A stretch of 64,000 nt of DNA, taken from positions 1 to 64,000 of the forward strand of contig JASAMV010006270.1 in NCBI GenBank assembly GCA_030248065.1, read 5' to 3'. The translations under genes were made by a program, and so were the position numbers. Positions within the stretch are counted from its first letter, which is position 1, and each line of letters opens with the position of its first letter. Of the stretch, positions 22,101 through 30,717 are shown in pieces. This DNA is from Rhynchonema sp. JSB1_4. Its lineage: Eukaryota; Nematoda; Chromadorea; Monhysterida; Xyalidae. The notes beneath the pieces are model-generated. The model was not told the origin of the DNA and made no database searches. It saw nothing but the letters and a program-made list of their open reading frames with translations.

Positions 22101-25100
22101 TACAAACCAAACGATCAACAAAACGCGAGCAACTCCCGACTGTGACCGAGTTGCGTAAGCAATTGGACGATATTTATGGTCAGTCTACAATCGGTTTTGC
22201 ATAGTTTTGTTTGGTATTGTCACGCTTTGTTCATGGGTACCACATGTGTACACGTTCCTGACCCACAATAACCGGTAATGGAACACGTGTAGGGAGAACA
22301 AGGCAAAATGGGTTGGAAAATAGGCCCTTGAAATATTTTCAATCCCCTTCAAGGTGGATATCCTGAGGCATTTTCTTTTCGCTTAATTCTGGGCGATCCC
22401 CTGAGGCATTCTCTGTCCACTTTGCTGTGGGTCCCTGAGTTTATGTGCCATCTCCTTTACTGTGGATCCCCGGAGGTATTTTCTATCCACTTTACTGTGG
22501 GTCCCCAGAGGCAGTGGTTTTAAAAAAAAATTTTTAAAAAAAAATTCGTTTCAAAAGCTAAAAATTTTTTTTTATTATTTCAAAGTTCGAAAATTTCTCT
22601 ATTTTTTTGCACTAAAAGTGCTTTTTTTTGTATAAAAGTTGCTACTGTTGACATCACCTGACCCAACCATGGGTGTATTGGTGCCATAATCGTTGTTTTG
22701 TGGCATCTAGACGTAGTGCGCACACTCACAGGGCCTCTCATATGACTACACACGTACATGTGACTGGGTGGGCATTTATTTATCCATGCCCCAGACCCGA
22801 AAGGAGTGATTCTATTTTGTATTCACTCTGATTTCACACTATGTGCAGCTTATTTGCATTGGTCGTGTACCTAGACGTCATAATTTCACTCAAAATTCCC
22901 ATCCCGAATATCAGAAAGCCATACCATCACACCCGCACCACCTGGGGAAGGGTACGGGTGTGTACCTGACTATGGTTGGTACTTATCGACCATTGGATAG
23001 CATGGTTTTCGTATCACCTGTGCTTTATATGCACTTAGAACACATTATGTGATAACAAAAATACCCCTATTTTGTACTTGAGCGCTCATTTTTTAACGTG
23101 TTGGGCAGATTTTGACAGGAATAAAAAAAATTTTTAATTTAACAAAAAAAATTTAAAAAATGGGGTTCGAATAAAATTTTTTTATTAAAGCTGCTGGTCA
23201 ACAACCCTTCGACCGCGCTTGATCTTGGGGGTAGTATATATAAACAAAGTTTGGACATCGTGTTACTCGTCCCTAATCTGGCGAGCCGATTGGTTGCTTC
23301 CTGATGTTTCGCGGCCTCGTTGAAATTTCCCCCTGGTGAAAAAAACCGAAAAAATTTGAAACGCTGCTGTGACACGAATAGGCTGTTTCAAAGTTTGACA
23401 CCAGAGTGACAGCAACCTCCAACAGTGTGCCGAAAACCGCAATGCACAATAGCCATTGAAACGTCCGCATTGTTGAATAAAAAAATGAAAGGTTTCAGAA
23501 ACCTGGCCATTTTTTGTTAGGATATTCTACTCGTATAATTTTAAGCATCTGTGGTGAATGAAATAAGTTGTCAATTACAAATAAAAATCCCCTAATTATC
23601 AAGTTTTTTGTTTGTGCTCCCCAGTTTTCAAAACCCTACACAGCTCACACAATGTTTGCCACAACATGCGCGAGACAGCCATTCTCAAAGCACACACACA
23701 ACCACAACACACAGCCGGCACAGCGATAACACAGCAATGTTTCAGCTGGCAAGCTTTGTTGTGTGTGTGCGCTGTGGAATGGCTGCCTTGCGCATGTTGT
23801 GGTAAATATTGTGTGAGCTGTGTAGGGTTTTGAAAACTGGGGAGCACAAACAAAAAACTTGATAATTAGAGGATTTTTATTTGTAATTGACAACTTATTT
23901 CATTCACCACAGATGCTTAAAATTATATGAGTAGAAAATCCTAACAAAAAATGGCCAGGTTTCTGAAACCTTTTATTTTTTTATTAAACAATGCGGACGT
24001 TTCAATAGCTATCGTGCATTGCGGTTTTCGCCACGATGTTGGAGGTTGCTGTCACTCCAGTATCAAACTTTGAAACAGCCTATTCGTGTCACAGCAGCAG
24101 TTCAAATTTTTTCGGTCTTTTTCGCCAGGGGCAAACTTTAACGTGGCCGTGAAACATCAGGAAGCAACCAATCGGTTCGCCAGATTAGGGTCGAGTAACA
24201 CGATGTCCAAACTTTGTTAAAATATACTACCCCCCCCCAAGATCAAGCCCGGTCGAAGGGTTGTTAACCAGCACCTTTAACCACTGCCCAGAGGTACATT
24301 CAGCTTACTGCGGGTCCCCGGAGGTATTTTCTATCCACTTTACTGTGCGTCCCTGGAGGTATTTTCAATCCACTTTACTGTGGGCCCCCTGAGGTATTTT
24401 CTCAGCGGTTTTTGACGCACAGGTCTGGCCTATTATGTGCAAGAGTGAAGCGCTGTGGTTGATGACGGCATATTGAGACTCGGACAATGAGCGATCGGGT
24501 CTCACCAGCACCGACGGCACTGAGCATCATTCACGGCCACTTTCAGGCATGAAGAATTTCTCGGTGGATGAGCACAACGACATACACGACTTCTGCCACA
24601 AGTTAATCGGCAGTCAGTTGACAACCACACCCGACGGCGGTACCGCGGAACGCAACGATATGTTAACGTTTGAAGAAAGATCCGAATTTGCCCACCAGGT
24701 GAGATAAACTGGTTCAGATATGCACAAAATGGGCTCACACAACCACTGCTCTCGCAGTTGGTCGCGCGTTCGTTTTTTCAAATAACTTGGATGTTGGCGT
24801 CGGCTTACCTTTGACATTATGCTTTCTTTGGCAACCAGAGACGATGTTATTCTTTTGTGTTTACAATGTGGCAATGCAGGCAAGCGAAAGCATGAGCGTA
24901 TTCCGTCTCGTGCATTCGCGCAGTGATCGATGAATTGGTTACGACAAAAGGTGGCCCGAGCACACTAGCGGATTAAGGGCGGCCAGACGGGCCTAGGTCC
25001 TCCTCTGGCCAAAGTGGCCCCCGAGGGGCCTCCATTTTGGAGAAAAGGACCCATAAATTGCAAGATTTTCATTCTAATGTACTAGGGCCTAAAATCGTGC

Positions 25101-28100
25101 GCGTGAGCGTGAGACACACGTACTTCCATGAAATTGGCTGTCGCGCGTTGCGCTGCGCGCGCTGCTCATATTGTGAACAGTGTTCGAACGGGATTCATTT
25201 TTAATCCCGGGATCGGGATCGGGATTGTGATCAAGAAAGTGTCGGGATCGGGATCGGGATCGGGATTGACCAGATAGTCCAAAGGCAATTGTTTTTATCA
25301 TTTTGTGCATAAGATGCACGTTAATGTCACAGACAACCATGACACATGTTTATCACACATTGATAAACACCCGGAACAGTGATTAAAGCCGATTGAAAAT
25401 CGAGAATAGCTGATGACGGATAAGTTCAAAGATCATAATTGTGTCGATCAATGGCAAAGCCTTTGACAAAAAGACAAGCATTTCACCATTTTCTGGTTTC
25501 AAGCAGTATCTTTTGCTATCAAACAAATCAGCTGCACTCGAAAAGAGCTGTTCAGAAGGCACGCTCGTAAGCGGAGCGCTTAGATATTTGGAAGCTAGAC
25601 GTGCCAGTCGCGGAAACTTTGTCTCATTTGTTGCCCACCATGACATCATTTCCTCGAAACTGAGTCCCTTCGTTCGATGCAACTTTGTGTAACCGTTCAG
25701 TTCTAGAGCTCGATTTGTTCGCGATTGGTGGTGCTTGCGGTTTCATCACGCTCGGAATCAGCCGTCGAGCACCTCTTAGGGTCGCGGCCACGTAAACACG
25801 GTTGTGGGCCGCGGGTCAGCAATAATTATATGTCCAATGACCGTCATGCATAGCCGCCATTGCTGGTCGCGGTTTGCGGGTCACATGAAATATTTATTTA
25901 GCCATTACACACAAAAATGAACCAATCAGCGCTGTGCTACGGCAGTCTGCGACGTTGGCCGGATGCTGATTGGTTATTTTTTGTGTGTTGCACCCAAATA
26001 AATGTTTCAAGTGACTCGCAAACCGCGACCCGCAAGTGCGGCCTTGCAAACGCGGGGCGGTTGTTGGACATATAGAATATTTTTCTGACCCGCGACCCGC
26101 GCCCGCGTTTGCATGGCCGCGCCCTTACAACCGCTTAGCGAATTATGATTGCATAATTTTTCACTTTTTGTTCTCAAAACTTAGTCCCGATCCCGGTACT
26201 TTTTTGGTCGGGATCGGGATCGGGATTGACTTTTTCAAAATGACGGGATCGGGATCGGGATCGGGATCAGAAAAAGGGCCCGGGATCCCGGGATCGGGAT
26301 CCCGTTCGAACACTGATTGTGAATAGTATTTGGCTTAAAATAGCCCATTTGTGAACAAGCGCTGGATAAAAACGGTTTTTGACAAATCAAACATGCACTA
26401 GACAAAAATGACCAACATCACTGCACTGAGTACATTGTAACTTCACTATTTCAACTGCTTATTTCGATTCCGACATTTTCTTGATCCCAATCCCGATCCC
26501 GGGATTAAAAATGAATCCCGTTCGAGCACTGCTGACGAACCCTGGCGCCTCGGTCTGCCTGCGAAAGTAGGGCGAAACAGACCAACATTACTGCACTCAG
26601 TACATTGTGAGTTCACCATGTGCCCGGCTTGTAGTGGCTCTTTGCCCTCACAATGCACAGATGTGACGAAACTCTGTTTACCAGAGTTTGCCCACAGTGA
26701 TGTTACAGCCCAGCAATAAAAGCTGCTGGTGGGACTTTTGGGAGGCAAATTTGCCAGAGGCGTTCGCACGGACGTGCGCCATGACGCCTCGGTCTGTCTG
26801 TCAAAGCAGGGCGAAACAGACCAACGTTACTGCACTTAGAATTTGCCTCCTGTGCCGAAAGCTGGATCCGCCACTGCACGAGCATATAATGTAGAACCGT
26901 GCGATCTCACCGCCGAAGCTCCACAGCACGATGTGTGGGCTGATCGCGCAATGCTGGCGTCCGTAAAAAATATTTCAGGTGGTAAGTATGACCCAGCATA
27001 TGGTCTGCGTCAGGCTTGGTCGGGTGTGGTCGGAGGTGCAAATAAGTTGGATGATTATCTTGCGATTTTGCTGTTTCTGCGATTTCTGACTTCACTATGT
27101 GCACTGCTTGTAGTGGCTCTGCCCTCGCCATGCACAGATGTCACGGAGCACTGTTTATGAGTTTGCACGCAGTGATGTGACAGCCCAGCAATAAGATCTG
27201 CTGGTGGGGCTTTTTGGCGGCAAATTTTTGAGAGGCGCTCGCACTGACGAGCCCTGGCGCCTCGGTCTGTCTGCCAAAGCAGGGCGAAACAGACCAACAT
27301 TACTATACAAGTACATTTTCGCAAGCACTTCAGGAAAGCGCTCAGCCTCAAATCTGTCGTTTGGAAATTACGTTAACAGAGCAAGTGTGTTTAAGTACGT
27401 GGTCCACATAAAGTGCGTGCTGGCTGCAACAGCACAGCATAGGCCACCAGGCAGGGAGGGGCCTGCTTTTCAATCCGAGCCACACACAATTGGACACTAA
27501 GATGTGAAGGGCACGGCCGCAACAGTTTGGCCATATTAATGGGGATGTATGCACATTAATGTGAAATGTAGCTTATTGACATTGCGCCCGTTTTCGTGAA
27601 TACACCTCAAAATGTTGCTTATGGACGCACGCAATGTGCGAACAATCCAAACATCGTGCGGGAGAGAGTTTTGGCTGCTGGAGGTCGGGGTTGTACATAT
27701 GCCTTTGTCGTGACCAATTCATCGATCAATGCGAACGCACAAGCCGGAATAACGTCATCCTTTCGCATGCTGCCACTTTGCAAACACCATAGTGCTAATG
27801 GTACAGTCGTCAACTCAAGTAGTTAACTCTCGTCGTCAACTAAAGCAGCCCTAAATGAGCGCAAAAAATGTACTGGGAGTTGACGGTTGCCGACAGTGCT
27901 ATAAGCCCACCAAAGTAGTGACGATTTAAAAAAAACATTTTAAAGCAATTGGAGTTGCGCCGCTGCTCGAACGCGAAATGTAAGAAGGTTGATTTGTACA
28001 ATCTGGGTGAGGGAAACGTACTCGAGTTGATTAGACCGTCGAATGATCACGATGAACCGGCTTCAATCCACGACTTGATGGCACTAAAAGATCATCAATT

Positions 28101-29302
28101 CAGGTATGTATGTACAGTATATACTTGCTGTTTGCAATATGCTTTATTCAAACACGTTCTTCGTACACCCAAAGTATGATTTGCACTGCTCTGGATCTCA
28201 TATTAAACCGCAAAGCGGTGAATGCCAATCAGATGTGATAAACTCTTTTGTGGCAAGGGTCAAAATTTTCGAAAGCGCAACCGTCACCGAGAGCGCTGCG
28301 CCCCCAAACATGATGGTGACAACTTCCAGCTGCTTGACCTCAACTTGCTGCGTGCTCACGCGCGCGAACAGCAAGGCTGTGCAACGCACGCGCGCTTTTT
28401 GAACAAAATGGAATTTACACGCACCGAGGTGGATGGCGTCAGATATATAAAATACACTGTTGCGCAACCGCCTCCGGTGACGGTGGCGCTTTCGAGAATG
28501 TGGGCCAATGACTTAATTATCTTTGCGCAGCACCACATATTCTTTGCGCAGATGTCGAGAATGCGACACAACGACCGTTGCCCCGCGTGTTGAGCGTGGA
28601 ATCAGGCAAGATCAACCCGGTGGTCGATTTGTGATCGCAACAACGCGAATCTACGATGTGATCGATGGAAAACGGGTGTTCTTAACGAAGCCAATTACGG
28701 GATTGACCAAGACCAACAACAAATTGGGTGTGTGCGCCACGAATTCGTACGAGTAAGTCAAATCGAGTTGTTGTTCCTACGAATACCCAGTGCAGGCTCA
28801 TTGAGCTTTTATTTGGATAGAATGGTTGAGCCATAGATGTAGTAGTCAAAGATCAATAAGGGTGGAGTTCACAAAACGGTTGAGTGGAGAGTTCAGTGGA
28901 AAACATTACCACTGTATTCATCCTACCAAACTTTGTTTTCCACAGAACTTCCCATTCAACTGTCCACTTAAACGAATCGTGAATTCCACCCGATGAGCGA
29001 TATATTGAGACCCAGTTTGATATTCCCACTTTAGTGTCAAAGGCGTGGTTGTCTATCAACCGGGCATCGCCGACATCGCGGTTGATCAGTGGTTTGACGA
29101 AAAGACCGGGAAGAAGTGCGGCAATTACGACTACCCATCCGGCCACTACGTCATTTACGTTCCAAGCAGCACGGGCTGGTTGGAGCTGAACGACATGAGC
29201 AACGGGGCGGTGTCGCTAACGGACAAACAGGCAAACGGTCTATTTTTGAACCATTTGCACAATGTGGTGATGATATTTTTCGAAAAGTCAAATAGCAATT
29301 AA
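18302..29302 (+). CDS. Predicted Lon-type (S16) / ubiquitin-specific protease (C19) fusion protein
   Basis: Fourteen exons join without a phase conflict into 988 codons plus TAA: 18302-19132, 19409-19553, 19706-19878, 20036-20227, 21224-21334, 21435-21611, 21671-21765, 21846-21981, 22064-22178, 24547-24698, 27946-28103, 28233-28499, 28606-28752, 29035-29302. Residues 28-45 are a hydrophobic signal/anchor segment, followed by a Lys/Thr/Pro-rich linker. About 278-510 resembles the Lon proteolytic fold. About 585-988 has the USP Cys box, finger CxxxxC, and His box. Cys596, Asn591, His937 and Asp953 match the USP catalytic positions, so deubiquitinase activity is plausible. The Lon serine is kept (Ser411) but the lysine position holds Asp452. 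Introns are loaded with transposons. Membership of exon 1 is the weakest part; exons 2-14 alone give 711 residues. Confidence 0.65.
19409..21611 (+). CDS. Exons 2-6: Lon (S16)-like proteolytic fold
   Basis: Exon 2 matches the start of the Lon P-domain: GGNVLIEYRCRP, then TEEHGEV where Lon has TG.LGEV. Exon 4 carries the serine block as QGGSCQMSLVGMMLALVSG, against KDGPSAG-type sequence in Lon, followed by VAITAGAT. Exon 5 (VGCCDAMLFAARNGHIRKVI) aligns with VGGIKEKLLAA.RAGI..VI; the nucleophile-partner lysine is Asp here. VPVHNKEDV matches the IP.EN..DL segment. Exon 3 adds about 58 residues absent from bacterial Lon. No AAA+ ATPase domain precedes it. A proteolytically dead, scaffold-like Lon fold is the likely reading, by inference. 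Confidence 0.65.
20492..20996. mobile_element. hAT-type family B element in intron 4 of the Lon-USP gene
   Basis: Ends cagggttgggcaaaa and inverse. The exact 8-base TSD ctcctggg flanks it (20484-20491 and 20997-21004). It is about 90 percent alike to 8502-8974 by eye over the central part. Confidence 0.88.
21671..22178 (+). CDS. Exons 7-9: linker and USP Cys box
   Basis: Exon 7 is a Ser/Thr/Gln-rich linker. Exon 8 holds the USP Cys box (YYQNTGTDCYVTTVLWGLYT). It keeps the oxyanion asparagine five residues before the cysteine, while the usual Gly-Asn-Thr before Cys reads Gly-Thr-Asp. Exon 9 is helical and basic. Its acceptor could lie at 22064 or 22067 without changing phase. Confidence 0.7.
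22345..24410. repeat. Intronic minisatellite, split by a hAT element
   Basis: Degenerate units of roughly 35-45 bases containing ccactttactgtgggtccc and ggaggtattttc occupy 22345-22511 and resume at 24287-24410. The two halves are continuous once the inserted element 22512-24286 is removed. Confidence 0.75.
22512..24286. mobile_element. hAT-type element with CAGTGGTT ends, containing a giant fold-back
   Basis: Starts cagtggttttaaaa and ends tttaaccactg. The 8-base TSD cccagagg is exact on both sides (22504-22511, 24287-24294). Within it, 23197-23700 and 23770-24280 are inverted copies about 500 bases long around a loop of some 60 bases. It is therefore a hAT-sized fold-back without transposase, lying in intron 9 of the Lon-USP gene. 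Confidence 0.85.
24547..28499 (+). CDS. Exons 10-12 of the gene: USP QQDAHEF-like helix and zinc-finger region
   Basis: Exon 24547-24698 has SVDEHNDIHDFCHKLIG in the place of the USP QQDAHEF helix. Exon 27946-28103 begins QLELRRCSNAKCKKVDLYNL, the first finger strand, with a C-x4-C pair. Exon 28233-28499 begins with a second Cys pair, then has an extra stretch of about 55 residues, and ends VRYIKYTVAQPPPVTVALSR, the USP strand usually written as ++..lPp.L.i.L.R. The intron between the first two (3.2 kb) contains a hAT element. Splicing 24698 to 27946 directly gives the expected USP spacing, so frames at 26840 and 27572 were left out. Confidence 0.65.
24834..24960 (-). repeat. Inverted partial copy of 27700-27795
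   Basis: Read on the minus strand, this segment shares ccaattcatcgatca and several following blocks with 27700-27795. Both lie in the same long-intron region of the Lon-USP gene. It shows that the open frame at 27572-27826 is at least partly repeat-derived. Confidence 0.6.
25178..26315 (-). mobile_element. hAT family C element with partial transposase
   Basis: Ends cagtgttcgaacggg and inverse. The TSD attgtgaa is exact (25170-25177 and 26316-26323). Sub-terminal arrays of gggatc give the ends strong self-complementarity. It encodes the C-terminal dimerisation domain of a hAT transposase (next entry) and little else, so it is an internally deleted copy. It lies in the 3.2-kb intron of the Lon-USP gene. 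Confidence 0.9.
25383..25682 (-). pseudogene. hAT transposase C-terminal dimerisation domain (remnant)
   Basis: The frame contains MSWWATNETKFPRLARLASK, then LSAPLTSVPSEQLFSSAADL, the classic hATC signature (WW......P.LA..A...L..P.TSV.SE..FS). The DDE catalytic core and BED finger are missing, so no active enzyme is made from this copy. Confidence 0.85.
26440..27310. repeat. Hybrid repeat region: hAT family C end and three gcgcctcggtctg units
   Basis: At 26470-26531 a lone right end of the GGGATC hAT family remains. A unit containing gcgcctcggtctgtctg and agggcgaaacagaccaac occurs at about 26540, 26785 and 27250. Between units are short unrelated stretches, one with an exon-like open frame (26840-26981) whose phase does not fit its neighbours. 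Confidence 0.55.
27803..27930. mobile_element. MITE with CAGTCGTCAA ends, intronic copy
   Basis: The left end tacagtcgtcaactcaa and right block gacagtgctataagcccac match the element at 15575-15705. It ends about 16 bases before the polypurine and acceptor of exon 27946. Confidence 0.5.
28606..29302 (+). CDS. Last two exons: USP catalytic His box and C terminus
   Basis: Exon 28606-28752 continues the palm strands. Exon 29035-29302 contains GVVVYQPG, then SGHYVIYVPSSTGWLELND, the USP C-terminal His box with the following Asn-Asp, and closes VVMIFFEKSNSN before TAA. Phase 2 is kept across the junction. The gap in conserved sequence between YQPG and SGHY is longer than usual (about 25 residues). 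Confidence 0.75.
28860..28991. mobile_element. Short inverted-repeat element in the last intron
   Basis: Ends gggtggagttcacaaaa and its inverse (cgtgaattccaccc) define a 132-bp MITE sharing termini with 15809-16350. It fills nearly half of the intron. Confidence 0.65.
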
Positions 29303-29617
29303 ATTATGACTACGATATTATTGTGTTTTATTGTGCTGTCATGAATTTTCTTCCTTGCTCTCGATATTGCTTGCTTTTCTTGAACTATACAAACGTATTT
29401 CAATTATCTCAAGTGCTGCACATCTTATTACTGTTTCTTGTCGTTGTCAGTGCTCATGTCGGAGCACAACCCGAATGATGCGATTAGTCCCTCAAAATTT
29501 GAAACATCGCTCACCTTATGCAAATTACAATCACAGACATGACAGACGTGTACGTTAGGAATGATGGCCAGTGATCACACATTCTTATTGAAAATGCATT
29601 TAGCGGTTGTACAATGA

Positions 29618-29623
29618 AATAAA
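29618..29623 (+). terminator. AATAAA polyadenylation signal of the Lon-USP gene
   Basis: AATAAA lies 316 bases after the stop codon, the first canonical signal in the 3' flank. The exon-carrying element copy B begins 34 bases further on, so the mature 3' end would lie next to or just inside it. Confidence 0.5.
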
Positions 29624-29656
29624 AATTCGTGGAAGATTCGTGTAACCTTATTTACA

Positions 29657-30018
29657 TATAGTCCAACCACCAGCTCATGAGACGACTTTTTTTAAAGCTT
29701 GCTTGGCCAGATTCAAAAATGCACCGGTTACACGGGTTTTCGCAAACAAAAGAAAGAGATCGTGCTGAGAGACATGATGACAACTCCCAGCTGGCTGACC
29801 TCAATTTGTTGCGTGCTTACGCGAACAGCAACGTTGTTCAACACACAAATGTTTTGGGAGTAAAAGGGAATTTACGCACCGAGGTGGAGAGCGTGTTTTA
29901 AAAAAATACATGCGTTTCTCTTTCTTTCATTTCCGAAATACGTGGAACCAGAACATTATTGGATCCGCACAAACCAATTTCAAAAAAAGTCGTCTCATCA
30001 GTTCGTGGCTGGACTATA
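29657..30018. mobile_element. TA-flanked inverted-repeat element carrying a deubiquitinase exon fragment, copy B
   Basis: Same termini and length as 2351-2714. Its interior keeps an open frame of the exon-derived part, with LADLNLLRAYANS against LLDLNLLRAHARE in the parent exon, then RTEVESV against RTEVDGV. Copy B lies about 355 bases downstream of the stop codon of the gene whose exon it resembles, in the same orientation. It carries no transposase. Confidence 0.85.
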
Positions 30019-30183
30019 CGCAATTGTGATTGCCGTTTCTGCTGTGATGCACAGACCCACAAAGGGCCACAAAGTCTGTGTGTGTATGCGTACAGCCACA
30101 AACTGCACAACACACGATAAACGATTTGCAAGCGAGGTGTATAAGCAATGGGTGAGTTTGCTTGTTGGCAGCAGACGATGTTG

Positions 30184-30392
30184 AATAATAACGGGGAGCA
30201 CATGTACATTCCATAATCCTTAGTGAACAAATTGCAAAAAACTTTGCGTCCAAGGGCAGGCACTTCGATAGCTCAGTTGGTAGAGCAATGTCCCGGTTAG
30301 GCGGAGGACCTTGGGTTCGAGCCCCAGTCGAAGAAAGCCATTTTTTGTTCACAAAGGATTTTGGAATGTACATGCGCTCCCCGTTATTATAT
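30184..30392. mobile_element. Inverted-repeat element containing a tRNA-like gene
   Basis: The left arm ataacggggagcacatgtac and following 25 bases recur inverted at 30344-30392 (gtacatgcgctccccgttat). The tRNA-like gene is the entire centre. This is the structure of a MITE or SINE-like unit with a Pol III gene inside. Confidence 0.75.
30263..30334 (+). tRNA. tRNA-like gene with aberrant anticodon arm
   Basis: The acceptor halves cttcgat and gtcgaag pair over seven positions. The D arm gctcagttggtagagc and T arm ttgggttcgagcccag are well formed and match Pol III A and B boxes. The anticodon region has only a four-pair core (gtcc/ggac) around a 12-base loop, so no anticodon can be assigned. 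It may be a tRNA pseudogene or tRNA-derived promoter rather than a working tRNA. Confidence 0.6.
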
Positions 30393-30717
30393 GCCTTGCT
30401 ACCCTTCCCTCGGTTATGTCCCGAGCCCTTTAATACCTCACATCGCAGTTATAAACCAATCTTTGGGCGGTGACCACCACGGTTCATTTTGAGGGCAATG
30501 GAGGGCTACAGAAAAAGAAAATCAGTCGACATCAAAACAATAGCAGAGAAGAGAATAACGGACATTTCAAAGAGACGGTTTCGACCCGCCACAATGACGA
30601 ATATTCACTATGTAAAGCGGTTTTGTGCCCAATATGAGTGCTTAAAAATTCACTACAGCGGCTCATTCCAAAGAAGGGAACGTTGCGTCCGATTTGCTGT
30701 CCGCTTTCGTTGTGTGT

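Noticed and set aside
26840..26981. Open frame flanked by AG and GTAAGT, considered as a USP exon
   Set aside because: It would end in phase 1 and could not join the phase-0 exon at 27946; it lies between copies of a repeat, and direct splicing of 24698 to 27946 gives normal USP spacing.
27572..27826. Open frame of about 80 codons considered as another exon of the Lon-USP gene
   Set aside because: Phases fail on the 3' side (ends phase 1 against phase 0), its second half recurs inverted at 24834-24960, and its end overlaps a MITE.
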